Source of the DNA: CAG-791 sp963657295
GTDB taxonomy: Bacteria > Bacillota > Clostridia > Lachnospirales > Lachnospiraceae
DNA: 12,309 nucleotides
Direction: 5' to 3'
Assembly: GCA_963657295.1 (NCBI GenBank)
Contig: CAVKMX010000068.1
Coordinates: forward strand, 1-12,309
Shown here in pieces: positions 1-7,292 of the stretch. Both the position numbers and the translations under genes were made by a program. The notes beneath the pieces were generated by a model. The model searched no databases and was not told the origin of the DNA. It saw only the letters and a program-made list of their open reading frames with translations. The stretch's first letter is position 1. Every line of letters begins with the position of its first letter.

Positions 1-140
1 AGGCCCCCGGACTGGACATTCTCCGCCACCCTGTCGCCTGGCGGGCGAATGAACGTAACCGGGCGCCGCTCTGCCGCCTTCCGGCGAATGGATCGCCGCC
101 CCCAGAGCCTGCTGCAGCCCGGCATCTGTGTTATGACTGA
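1..140 (-). other. Unresolved stretch after the xpaC-like gene; possible start of a downstream gene
   Basis: On the minus strand two frames stay open from the xpaC-like stop to the window edge. One continues the xpaC frame and has an ATG at 125-123 without a visible Shine-Dalgarno. The other has no start codon of its own here, but its first half reads like an amphipathic helix. A third candidate start is the ATG at 19-17, with a weak AGGGTG about seven bases upstream. In Firmicutes xpaC is commonly followed by telA (toxic-anion resistance family), so a telA start is the natural expectation, but nothing visible here proves it. No terminator with a T tract is seen. Confidence 0.3.
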
Positions 141-1358
141 TCAGGTCAATCCGTCCTGTGCCATCATGGTCTTCATTACGTTGAGATCGGAGGACAGATC
201 CCAGGCCTGCTCCTGAAACAGATCATCCAGAAGCTTTTCAAAGGCTCCGTTGATGGCATCCATGGAGCTCTCAATCTGGCGCTTGGTGTCCCGGATGTTC
301 TCACCGGCCTCCGGCTGCTCATTCAGCTCCGCGTAGGCGCGCAGCAGCTTGGTCGTTGTCGGCAGATAATACTCCATGAGCTTGCGCAGATCCCCGGCAT
401 TGTCCGGGTGCTTTTCCACCTGTGCGAAGATCCGCTTCATGATGTTCTCCAGGCGGTACAGCTTATCGGACATCTCCTCCGTGTCCGGAATCCGGTCATT
501 GATGGCACGGATCTCACCGATGTAGGCATTTCCCTCCTCAATCAGGGCAGCCGTCTCTCTCCCGGTGCCGGTCCGGTTCTCCTGCTCCTGCGCCTTTTCC
601 CGGGCTCTCTGAAGCCGTTCCTGTGCGTCTGCTCCGGCCACATCCTCTGCGGCCTCCTCCCAGGTCTTTCCGGTTCCCTTCCGTTTCGCATCGGCCGCGA
701 GATTCCGCACCCTCTCCTCTTCCTCGCGCCGGGCTCTTTCCGCTTCTGCCTTGGCATACTGCCGGTACATCTCATCCGTAAGGATCACCGTGCTCTTTGC
801 CCTGTCCAGCACGGCATAGGGGAGATACCCTTCTGCCCGCATTGCCTTTATGTCCTCGCAGACCTGCTCCCTTGTCCTGCCCGACCTTTCTGCCAGCTCC
901 GATACGGCGACATATTCCCGGCCGTTCCCCACCAGCGCCCCGTATTCATAATAACGCTTTACGAGCTCGTTCTGCTTTTTCCCGCTTCTTGCCAGCATGG
1001 CAAAGCCAAAGGTAACAAGGCCAAAGAAAAGGGTGAAAACCAGGTCCGCTCCGACAAGACCGACCTCCCCGGTCAGCAGGAAGGCAGGAATCAACACCAG
1101 GAACAGCAGGGTCAGCAGCCCGGGGCAAATGCTCAGCAGGATTCCGGCCAGCATTCTCCCTTTTCCCTTGCCCGGATCCGGCCTCTTCACCAGAAAGAAA
1201 TTTCTCTCCTCCGGATTCCTGCGGGCCGTTCTCCCTGCCGCCTTGCTCATGCTGCCCTGCACCTGGCGGGCCAGATCCTGATAATCGCCTGTGCGGATGG
1301 CATCGGCGACCTGATTCATGATATCTCTTCCTGCCTCAAAAATATCATCCAGTCCCAT
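141..1358 (-). CDS. XpaC-family membrane protein with winged-helix-like middle domain
   Basis: A protein of 405 residues whose C-terminal part (about 268-405) matches the XpaC / '5-bromo-4-chloroindolyl phosphate hydrolysis' family. The hallmarks are LMEYYLPTTTKLLRAYAEL near 327-345, the AGENI block at 351-355 and the ending WDLSSDLNVMKTMMAQDGL. The molecular function of this family is not established; it is often encoded beside telA. Residues 1-40 form a soluble helix-rich start (DIFEAGRDIMNQVADAI). Two hydrophobic segments lie at about 69-95 and 102-123. Residues 146-193 read as a small winged-helix-like unit (VAVSELAERSGRTREQV), and about 195-265 is a charged coiled coil. I chose the ATG at 1358 because GAGGTG sits six bases upstream; a longer frame to 1430 has no such signal and begins with a compositionally odd stretch. 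The gene lies 97 bases after argS on the same strand. The family call is firm; the cellular role is unknown. Confidence 0.85.
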   Translation of the reverse strand: MGLDDIFEAGRDIMNQVADAIRTGDYQDLARQVQGSMSKAAGRTARRNPEERNFFLVKRPDPGKGKGRMLAGILLSICPGLLTLLFLVLIPAFLLTGEVGLVGADLVFTLFFGLVTFGFAMLARSGKKQNELVKRYYEYGALVGNGREYVAVSELAERSGRTREQVCEDIKAMRAEGYLPYAVLDRAKSTVILTDEMYRQYAKAEAERARREEEERVRNLAADAKRKGTGKTWEEAAEDVAGADAQERLQRAREKAQEQENRTGTGRETAALIEEGNAYIGEIRAINDRIPDTEEMSDKLYRLENIMKRIFAQVEKHPDNAGDLRKLMEYYLPTTTKLLRAYAELNEQPEAGENIRDTKRQIESSMDAINGAFEKLLDDLFQEQAWDLSSDLNVMKTMMAQDGLT

Positions 1359-1364
1359 TCGCAT

Positions 1365-1370
1365 CACCTC
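1365..1370 (-). promoter_or_regulatory. Ribosome binding site fixing the xpaC-like start
   Basis: GAGGTG on the minus strand is separated by six bases (ATGCGA) from the ATG at 1358-1356. The alternative ATG at 1364-1362 directly abuts this motif and is too close to use it, so the protein most likely begins MGLDDIF. Confidence 0.7.
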
Positions 1371-1391
1371 ATTACACCATGCATGCGTCGG

Positions 1392-1408
1392 CTGCGGGAG
1401 TGCCGCAG
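1392..1408 (-). other. Small GC-rich hairpin in the argS to xpaC-like gap
   Basis: CTGCGG (1392-1397) and CCGCAG (1403-1408) are perfect inverted copies around a five-base loop. No T tract follows on the minus strand, so this is not a convincing intrinsic terminator. The rest of the gap (1359-1451) shows only the ribosome binding site. It may be chance in GC-rich DNA. Confidence 0.3.
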
Positions 1409-1451
1409 GTGCGCCGCAGCTGCTTTTCACGGTTTCCGGTGTCCGTCCGGG

Positions 1452-3221
1452 CTACATTCTCTCCGGCGCCGCAAAGCCCAGCACATCGATGCAGGTCTCC
1501 AGGATCTGCCTGGTCAGCTCCAGAAGCGCTATCCAACCCTCCTTTCGGCCTGCATCCTCCTCCGTCAGGATGCGCGTGCTGTGATAGAAGCTGTTGAAAT
1601 CATTGGACACCTGGAAGATGTACGCGCAGATCCGATGCGGCGCGCACTCCTCGTACGCCCCCGTCATCATGGCTCCGAACCCGGCGAGATCCTGCATCAG
1701 CGTTTTCTCCGCCTTGCTGCAGGGCGCCGCAATCAGGAGCTCCTCCGGTCTCTTCCCGCCTGCTGCCTGATATTTCGCCAGAATGGATTTGATGCGGACA
1801 ATGGTATACAGGATGTACGGACCCGTATCTCCCTCGAAGGAGGTGAACTTCTCCGTATCGAAAATATAGTCTTTGGAGGCCTGGTTGGAAAGATCGCCGT
1901 ATTTGATGGCCGCCAGCGCCACCTTCCTTGCCGTGTCCTCGGCTTCCTTTTCCCCGATCTCCGGATTGCCGGAGATCTTCTCGAGCATGCTCTCGTAAAT
2001 TTCCCGGATCAGCGTCTCCAGGCGCATGACGCCGCCGTCTCTGGTCTTGAAGGGCTTCCCGTCCTTGCCGTTGACCGTGCCGAACCCGATGTGCCGCAGC
2101 TGGGTTCCCTCATCGCACAGACCGCACCGCCGCGCCGCGCGGAACACCTGCACAAAGTGAAGTGCCTGCCTCTTGTCGGTGATATAGATGATCTCATCCG
2201 GATGGAAGCAGTTCCTGCGGTCCAGAATGGTGGCCAGATCCGTTGTGGTATACAGTGCTGCGCCGTCGCTCTTGAGAATCATGCAGGGCGGAACCTCCTT
2301 CGGATCCGAAGCCTCTGCGACATCCACCACCAGGGCGCCCTCGCTCTCATAGGCTGTGCCGGACTTCTTCATGTCCTCCACCATGGGCGCGATCAGATCA
2401 TTCACCGTGGACTCTCCGTTCCAGAGATCAAAGGTCACATCCAGGTTGGCGTAATTGCGCTTCATATCGGCAACCGATACCCGCATGATGTGCTGCCACA
2501 GCGCGCGGTATCCGCGGTCCCCCTCCTGCAGCCTGTGCGTATTCTCCAGGGCCTCTGCATGGTATGCCTCATCCTTTTTGGAAACGCCGCTCGCGTAGGG
2601 ATAAATCTCCTCCAGATCACTCACGGTAAAGGGAGCCTCCTCCGGATACTCTCCCTTGTAGTCGGGATCAAAATAGGGGAGCTCCGGGTGTCTTTTCTGC
2701 AGCTCCGTGATGACGAGCCCCATCTGCAGGCCCCAGTCTCCCAGATGAATGTCACCGATGGCCTTATCCCCGTGATAGCGCACCATCCTCTTTACGGCCT
2801 CGCCGATGACCGCGGAGCGCAGATGCCCAACGTGCAGCGGCTTGGCCACATTCGGTCCGCCGTAGTCCAGAACCACGGTCTTGGGCTTTTCCGGCTGCGG
2901 CATGCCGAATTTCTCCTCCCTTGTCATCTGCCGGAGGAAATCACGAAGGAAGGCATCCTTCACGTTGACGTTCAGGAAGCCCGGCTTTACCACCGCCGCA
3001 TCCGCGAATACCGCAGAGTCCGCAATCCTTTCGGCCACCTCCTCCGCGATCACAAACGGCGCCTTGTGATATTGCCTGGCTCCCGCCATGGCACCGCTGC
3101 ACTGATACTCCGCAAGATCCGGGCGGGCGGATACGACAACCTTGCCCATGGCGGCATCGTAGCCCGCCGCGGCAAACGCCCTTCCCATCTCTTCCGACAA
3201 TACATCCAGTAGCTGATTCAT
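1452..3221 (-). CDS. argS: Arginyl-tRNA synthetase
   Basis: A class I aminoacyl-tRNA synthetase of 589 residues, a normal to slightly long size, charging tRNA-Arg with arginine in the cytosol. The N-terminal additional domain of the ArgRS family occupies about 1-105, including a VKPGFLNVNV strand near 78-87. The class I signature is GGPNVAKPLHVGH at 121-133, where HVGH is the HIGH motif and the upstream lysine (127) is the residue thought to compensate for a degenerate KMSKS loop. GDWGLQMG follows at 161-168. The KMSKS position is replaced by FKTRDGG at 391-397, as in many ArgRS enzymes. The C-terminal helical anticodon-binding domain of the DALR type runs from about 465 to the end (AYIFQVSNDFNSFYHSTRIL). 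The start was placed at the ATG at 3221 because GAGGAAGGA lies seven bases upstream. The longer frame begins at a GTG (3239) that overlaps this signal. The gene lies 161 bases after queH. Confidence 0.97.
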   Translation of the reverse strand: MNQLLDVLSEEMGRAFAAAGYDAAMGKVVVSARPDLAEYQCSGAMAGARQYHKAPFVIAEEVAERIADSAVFADAAVVKPGFLNVNVKDAFLRDFLRQMTREEKFGMPQPEKPKTVVLDYGGPNVAKPLHVGHLRSAVIGEAVKRMVRYHGDKAIGDIHLGDWGLQMGLVITELQKRHPELPYFDPDYKGEYPEEAPFTVSDLEEIYPYASGVSKKDEAYHAEALENTHRLQEGDRGYRALWQHIMRVSVADMKRNYANLDVTFDLWNGESTVNDLIAPMVEDMKKSGTAYESEGALVVDVAEASDPKEVPPCMILKSDGAALYTTTDLATILDRRNCFHPDEIIYITDKRQALHFVQVFRAARRCGLCDEGTQLRHIGFGTVNGKDGKPFKTRDGGVMRLETLIREIYESMLEKISGNPEIGEKEAEDTARKVALAAIKYGDLSNQASKDYIFDTEKFTSFEGDTGPYILYTIVRIKSILAKYQAAGGKRPEELLIAAPCSKAEKTLMQDLAGFGAMMTGAYEECAPHRICAYIFQVSNDFNSFYHSTRILTEEDAGRKEGWIALLELTRQILETCIDVLGFAAPERM

Positions 3222-3228
3222 ATGGAAA

Positions 3229-3237
3229 TCCTTCCTC
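3229..3237 (-). promoter_or_regulatory. Ribosome binding site fixing the argS start
   Basis: GAGGAAGGA on the minus strand, then seven bases (TTTCCAT), then ATG at 3221-3219. It excludes the upstream in-frame GTG at 3239, which has no signal of its own. Confidence 0.8.
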
Positions 3238-3243
3238 ACTCAT

Positions 3244-3276
3244 GCCGCGAACGCGGCTGTCTTCTCTCCGGGAGAG
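3244..3276 (-). promoter_or_regulatory. Pair of adjacent small hairpins just upstream of argS
   Basis: Two inverted repeats lie side by side. CTCTC (3264-3268) pairs with GAGAG (3272-3276) around a three-base loop. GCCGC (3244-3248) pairs with GCGGC (3253-3257) around a four-base loop. The second ends seven bases before the argS Shine-Dalgarno. There is no T tract, so termination is not supported. The gap is too short for a full T-box leader and the conserved T-box sequence is not seen. They could influence initiation or be chance. Confidence 0.3.
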
Positions 3277-3354
3277 CCTGGATCCGTTCCGCGCCCCCGA
3301 TTATCTCTTCCTGCAGATCTCTTCGAATCTCCTTGATGCAGATTCCTCCGGTGC

Positions 3355-3381
3355 AGCCCGACTTATGCGGGTCTGCGGGCT
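3355..3381 (-). other. Inverted repeat directly after the queH stop
   Basis: AGCCCG (3355-3360) and CGGGCT (3376-3381) are perfect inverted copies with a 15-base loop. A shorter competing pairing of CCCG (3357-3360) with CGGG (3368-3371) lies inside. It begins one base after the queH stop codon on the minus strand. No T tract follows, so a role as an intrinsic terminator is doubtful; it may protect the 3' end of an upstream message or be chance. Confidence 0.25.
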
Positions 3382-3382
3382 C

Positions 3383-4057
3383 CTACTCGCTGTGCTCGCC
3401 TCCGGCCGCCCTGCTGTATCTGCAGCCGCAGTAATTCTGCCGGTACAGCCCGAATCTATGGGAGAGCTCGATGGAGCGTTTGTAGCCGTCTCTCTTCTTG
3501 AAATCCGAGGGCAGCCAGCAAACGCCGTACTCCCGGCCCATCTCTTCCCCGATCCGGTTCAGCCGGGCCGCATCCTTCAGCGGCGAAATGGTCAGCGTCG
3601 TGGTAAAGAAATCATATCCCCCCTCCGCCGCCAGCTGTGCGCTTCGGCCAAGGCGCAGGCGGAAGCATACGGTACACCGCTCGCCGCCCTCCGGACAGCC
3701 TTCCAGCCCCTTTACGGCCACTTCATACTGTTGACCATCATAGTCAACGTCCATAACCCGGATTTTCCTTGCCCTTCCGGTCGAATGCATGCCCTCAAAA
3801 TCCTGCTCCTCCACCTGCCGGTTGTATTCCCGGATGAGCCGCAGCTCCTCTGCCCGCCGCTTCTCATATTCCTCCCGCTCGGAAATGTTCGGGTTGTAGT
3901 AGAGGACCGTGACATCAAAGTCCTCCCGCAGGCACTCCAGGCAATGGCTGGAGCAGGGGGCACAGCAGACCTGCAGGAGCAGGGACGGAATCCGCCCCTG
4001 CTCCCTGTTCCAGGCGATGATCTTCTCCATCTCCTTGCTGTAATTCACAGAATTCAT
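3383..4057 (-). CDS. queH: Epoxyqueuosine reductase QueH
   Basis: A protein of 224 residues of the QueH family (formerly DUF208), which reduces epoxyqueuosine to queuosine at the wobble base of GUN-anticodon tRNAs. It is the non-orthologous replacement of cobalamin-dependent QueG. The family's metal and iron-sulfur cysteines are all present: the vicinal pair in VCCAPCSSHC (Cys31, Cys32, Cys35), GERCTVCFRLRL (Cys128, Cys131) and the C-terminal YRQNYCGCRYS (Cys210, Cys212). YYNPNISEREEYEKR (53-67) and TTLTISPLKD (153-162) are further conserved blocks. The ATG at 4057 has GAGGA four bases upstream. The gene follows carB by 23 bases with no terminator between, so it is probably cotranscribed with carAB, although the pathways are unrelated. 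The protein ends 12 residues after the last CGC motif, as expected for the family; the same frame stays open beyond the stop (see findings). Confidence 0.95.
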   Translation of the reverse strand: MNSVNYSKEMEKIIAWNREQGRIPSLLLQVCCAPCSSHCLECLREDFDVTVLYYNPNISEREEYEKRRAEELRLIREYNRQVEEQDFEGMHSTGRARKIRVMDVDYDGQQYEVAVKGLEGCPEGGERCTVCFRLRLGRSAQLAAEGGYDFFTTTLTISPLKDAARLNRIGEEMGREYGVCWLPSDFKKRDGYKRSIELSHRFGLYRQNYCGCRYSRAAGGEHSE

Positions 4058-4080
4058 TCTGTCCTCGCGCCGTGACCGCT

Positions 4081-7000
4081 TCAGAGCTTCACGATATCGA
4101 TGATCTCCAGATCCTGCTCCTCTTCCTGATGCTCCAGCGAGGACACCAGCGCCTTCGCGGTATCCAGAGACGTAATGGTGGTCACTCCTGTCTCAATGGC
4201 CGTCCGCCGGATCAGGAAGCCGTCCCGGTTCTTGTCATGTCCCTGTGTGGGTGTGTCGATGACAAGGTCAATCTTATGCCCGAGGAGAAGGTCCATCACC
4301 GTCGGTGACTCCTGACCGATCCGGTTCACCTTTCTGGCGTGGATGCCGTGCTCCTGCAGATTCTCCGCGGTCCTTCTGGTGGAGTAAATGATATACCCCA
4401 GCTTCTCATATCGTCTTGCAATGTCGATGATCTCGCCCTTGTCGGCATCCTTGACCGTGATGATCATCTGTCGGTGCTTCGGCAGGCTCACGCCGGCTCC
4501 CATGAAGGCCTTGTACAGCGCCTCGTTGAAGTCTCTGGAAATGCCGAGGCACTCGCCCGTGGACTTCATTTCCGGTCCCACCGAGATCTCCGCACCGCGG
4601 ATCTTCTCCGTCGAGAACACCGGCATCTTGATGGCAATGGTTCCGGCCTCCGGTGCCAGTCCCGGCTGATAGCCGAGCTCCGTCAGCTTATGCCCCAGCA
4701 TGCACTTGGCCGCCAGATCCACGATCGGAATGCCGGTCACCTTGCTGATGTAGGGCACGGTGCGGGAGGAGCGGGGATTGGCCTCAATGATGTAGACATC
4801 CTCTCCCACGGCGATGAACTGCACATTGATCAGGCCAACGATGTGCAGCTCCTTCGCAAGGCGTCTCGTATACTCTGCAATGGTCTCCTTGACGTGCTCC
4901 GACAGAGTCTGGGCCGGGTAGACGGAGATGGAATCTCCGGAGTGTACGCCAGAGCGTTCAATGTGCTCCATGATGCCCGGAATCAGGATGTTCTCTCCGT
5001 CGCAGACCGCATCCACCTCCGTCTCTGTGCCCTGGAGATACTTATCCACCAGGATCGGATGCTCCTGCGTGTAGCGGTTGATCACCGCCATGAACTGCTC
5101 AATCTCCTCATCGGAGAGTGCGATCTGCATTCCCTGACCGCCCAGAACGTAGCTGGGACGCACGAGCACCGGATATCCAAGGCGGTGTGCCACCTCCTTG
5201 GCCTCCTCTGCCGTATAGACCGTGGCGCCCTCTGCGCGCCTGATCTCACACTTCTGCAGCACCTCATCGAAGATTTCCCGATCCTCCGCTGCATCCACGT
5301 CCTTGGCATCGGTTCCCAGAATCGGAACCCCCATCTGGGTCAGGCTCAGCGTCAGCTTGATGGCCGTCTGTCCTCCGAACTGCACCACGGCATAATCCGG
5401 GTGCTCGATGTCGACGATGTTCTTCACATCCTCCGGTGTCAGAGGCTCGAAGTACAGCTTGTCCGCGATGTCAAAATCGGTGGATACCGTCTCCGGATTG
5501 TTGTTGATGATGATGGTTTCAAAGCCCTCCCGCGCAAAGGCCCAGGTGGCGTGAACCGAGCAATAGTCGAATTCAATGCCCTGTCCGATGCGGATCGGTC
5601 CGGAGCCGAGCACCAGAATCTTCTTCCTCTGTGTGACGCGCTCCTTCGCCTCATCTGCGTCCTCTGTATTGTAAACCGAGTAAAAATACGGGGTCTGTGC
5701 TTCAAATTCGGCCGCGCAGGTGTCCACCATCTTGTAACGCGCCGTAATGCCCGCCGCATAGCGAAGCTCTGCAATCTCCTTCTCGGTCCTGCCGCTCCAG
5801 CGCGCAATGACGCAGTCCGGGAATTCCAGACGCTTGGCCTCCGCCAGCAGCTCGGTCGTCAGAGGCTCCCGCTTGATTCTGGCCTCCATGCGGACCAGGT
5901 TGTGGATTTTGTCAATGAACCATTCATCCACCATGGTGATCTCATGGATTGTCTGATGGGAGATCCCCTTGCGGAGTGCCTCCGCGATCACCCAGATCCG
6001 CTGGTCATCCACCACCGTGAGGCGTGCGAACAGCTCCTCCTTGGACAGATGGCTGAAGTCATAGCTGTCGAGTGCGTCCACATGCTGCTCCAGGGAACGG
6101 AGGGCCTTCATCAGGCCGCCCTCGAAGCTGGTGCTGATGCTCATGACCTCGCCCGTTGCCTTCATCTGGGTGGTCAGCGTCCTCTTGGCGTGGATGAACT
6201 TATCAAAGGGCAGCCGCGGGAACTTCACGACACAGTAATCCAGCGCCGGTTCAAAGGAGGCGTAGGTCTTGCCCGTCACCGCGTTCCTGATCTCGTCCAG
6301 CGTAAAGCCCAGGGCAATCTTTGCCGCCACCTTCGCAATCGGATAACCGGTTGCCTTGGAAGCCAGCGCCGAGGATCTCGAGACGCGGGGATTCACCTCG
6401 ATGACGCAGTACTCAAAGCTCGTCGGGTGCAGGGCGAACTGCACATTGCAGCCGCCGGTAATTTCCAGCTCATCAATGATGTTCAGCGCCGCCGTGCGCA
6501 GCATCTGGTATTCCTTGTCGGAGAGCGTCTGCGAGGGGGCAACGACGATGGAGTCTCCCGTATGCACGCCGACCGGATCGAGGTTCTCCATGTTGCAGAC
6601 GGTGATGCAGTTGCCTGCGCTGTCGCGCATCACCTCATATTCGATTTCCTTCCAGCCGGAAATGCAGCGCTCCACCAGGACCTGTCCGACACGGGAGAGC
6701 CGCAGACCGTTCTCCAGAATCTTGCGCAGCTCCGCCGGTGTATGGGCGATGCCGCCGCCCGAGCCGCCCAGCGTATAGGCGGGCCGCAGCACGACGGGAT
6801 ATCCGATCTTCTCAGCAAAGGCAACGCCGTCCTCGATGTTCTCCACCACCTCCGATGCGGCCACGGGTTCGCCGATCTTCTCCATGGTTTCCTTGAACAT
6901 CTCCCGATCCTCTGCCTTCTTGATGGTGAGGGCCGTTGTGCCCAGGAGCTTCACTCCCTGTCTTTCCAGGAAGCCCGACTCTGCCAGCTCCATGCCGAGG

Positions 7001-7290
7001 TTCAGGCCGGCCTGACCTCCCAGCGTGGGCAGAATGGAATCCGGCTTCTCCTTCTCGATGATTTTCTCGAGGACCTTCGCGTTCAGCGGCTCAATGTAAA
7101 CCTCATCCGCGATGTCCTTGTCTGTCATAATGGTGGCGGGATTGGAGTTCACAAGGCAGACCTCAACGCCCTCCTCTTTCAGGGAACGGCAGGCCTGCGT
7201 TCCTGCGTAATCGAACTCTGCAGCCTGTCCGATGACAATGGGACCGGAGCCGATGACCATTACCTTTTTGACGTCTTCTCTCTTCGGCAT
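4081..7290 (-). CDS. carB: Carbamoyl-phosphate synthase large subunit
   Basis: The synthetase subunit, 1069 residues, full length for the family. It makes carbamoyl phosphate from bicarbonate, two ATP and ammonia channelled from CarA, for pyrimidine and arginine synthesis. It shows the expected internal duplication. The carboxyphosphate half (about 1-400) carries VMVIGSGPIVIGQAAEFDY and the ATP-grasp segments RPAYTLGGSGGG (169-180) and EVNPRVSRSSALASKATG. An oligomerisation region follows (about 400-550). The carbamoyl-phosphate half (about 555-930) carries LVLGSGPIRIGQGIEFDYC, RPSYVLGGQGMQ (711-722) and EANPRSSRTVPYISKVTG. The C-terminal MGS-like allosteric domain (about 935-1069) has the Firmicute-type sequence DTPTQGHDKNRDGFLIRR. 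The start was set at the ATG at 7290, two bases after the carA stop. A longer frame from a GTG at 7314 would overlap carA and lacks a ribosome binding site. Confidence 0.98.
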   Translation of the reverse strand: MPKREDVKKVMVIGSGPIVIGQAAEFDYAGTQACRSLKEEGVEVCLVNSNPATIMTDKDIADEVYIEPLNAKVLEKIIEKEKPDSILPTLGGQAGLNLGMELAESGFLERQGVKLLGTTALTIKKAEDREMFKETMEKIGEPVAASEVVENIEDGVAFAEKIGYPVVLRPAYTLGGSGGGIAHTPAELRKILENGLRLSRVGQVLVERCISGWKEIEYEVMRDSAGNCITVCNMENLDPVGVHTGDSIVVAPSQTLSDKEYQMLRTAALNIIDELEITGGCNVQFALHPTSFEYCVIEVNPRVSRSSALASKATGYPIAKVAAKIALGFTLDEIRNAVTGKTYASFEPALDYCVVKFPRLPFDKFIHAKRTLTTQMKATGEVMSISTSFEGGLMKALRSLEQHVDALDSYDFSHLSKEELFARLTVVDDQRIWVIAEALRKGISHQTIHEITMVDEWFIDKIHNLVRMEARIKREPLTTELLAEAKRLEFPDCVIARWSGRTEKEIAELRYAAGITARYKMVDTCAAEFEAQTPYFYSVYNTEDADEAKERVTQRKKILVLGSGPIRIGQGIEFDYCSVHATWAFAREGFETIIINNNPETVSTDFDIADKLYFEPLTPEDVKNIVDIEHPDYAVVQFGGQTAIKLTLSLTQMGVPILGTDAKDVDAAEDREIFDEVLQKCEIRRAEGATVYTAEEAKEVAHRLGYPVLVRPSYVLGGQGMQIALSDEEIEQFMAVINRYTQEHPILVDKYLQGTETEVDAVCDGENILIPGIMEHIERSGVHSGDSISVYPAQTLSEHVKETIAEYTRRLAKELHIVGLINVQFIAVGEDVYIIEANPRSSRTVPYISKVTGIPIVDLAAKCMLGHKLTELGYQPGLAPEAGTIAIKMPVFSTEKIRGAEISVGPEMKSTGECLGISRDFNEALYKAFMGAGVSLPKHRQMIITVKDADKGEIIDIARRYEKLGYIIYSTRRTAENLQEHGIHARKVNRIGQESPTVMDLLLGHKIDLVIDTPTQGHDKNRDGFLIRRTAIETGVTTITSLDTAKALVSSLEHQEEEQDLEIIDIVKL

Positions 7291-7292
7291 GC

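Noticed and set aside
391..397. Loss of the ArgRS KMSKS motif as a sign of a defective enzyme (protein residues 391-397 of ArgS)
   Set aside because: A degenerate KMSKS loop is common in ArgRS, and the compensating lysine before the HIGH motif is present.
408..3212. A 934-codon open frame on the plus strand spanning xpaC-like and argS
   Set aside because: It is antisense to two well-recognised genes and runs through the gap between them. Its product is rich in Leu, Arg, His and Gly without recognisable motifs. Such frames are common opposite GC-rich genes.
3300..3305. GATAAT on the minus strand in the queH-argS gap as a possible -10 box for argS
   Set aside because: At spacings of 16 to 18 bases upstream there is no hexamer resembling TTGACA, so a sigma-70 promoter is not supported.
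3222..3382. T-box riboswitch ahead of argS
   Set aside because: The conserved T-box sequence and a terminator with a T tract are absent, and the gap is too short for the usual leader.
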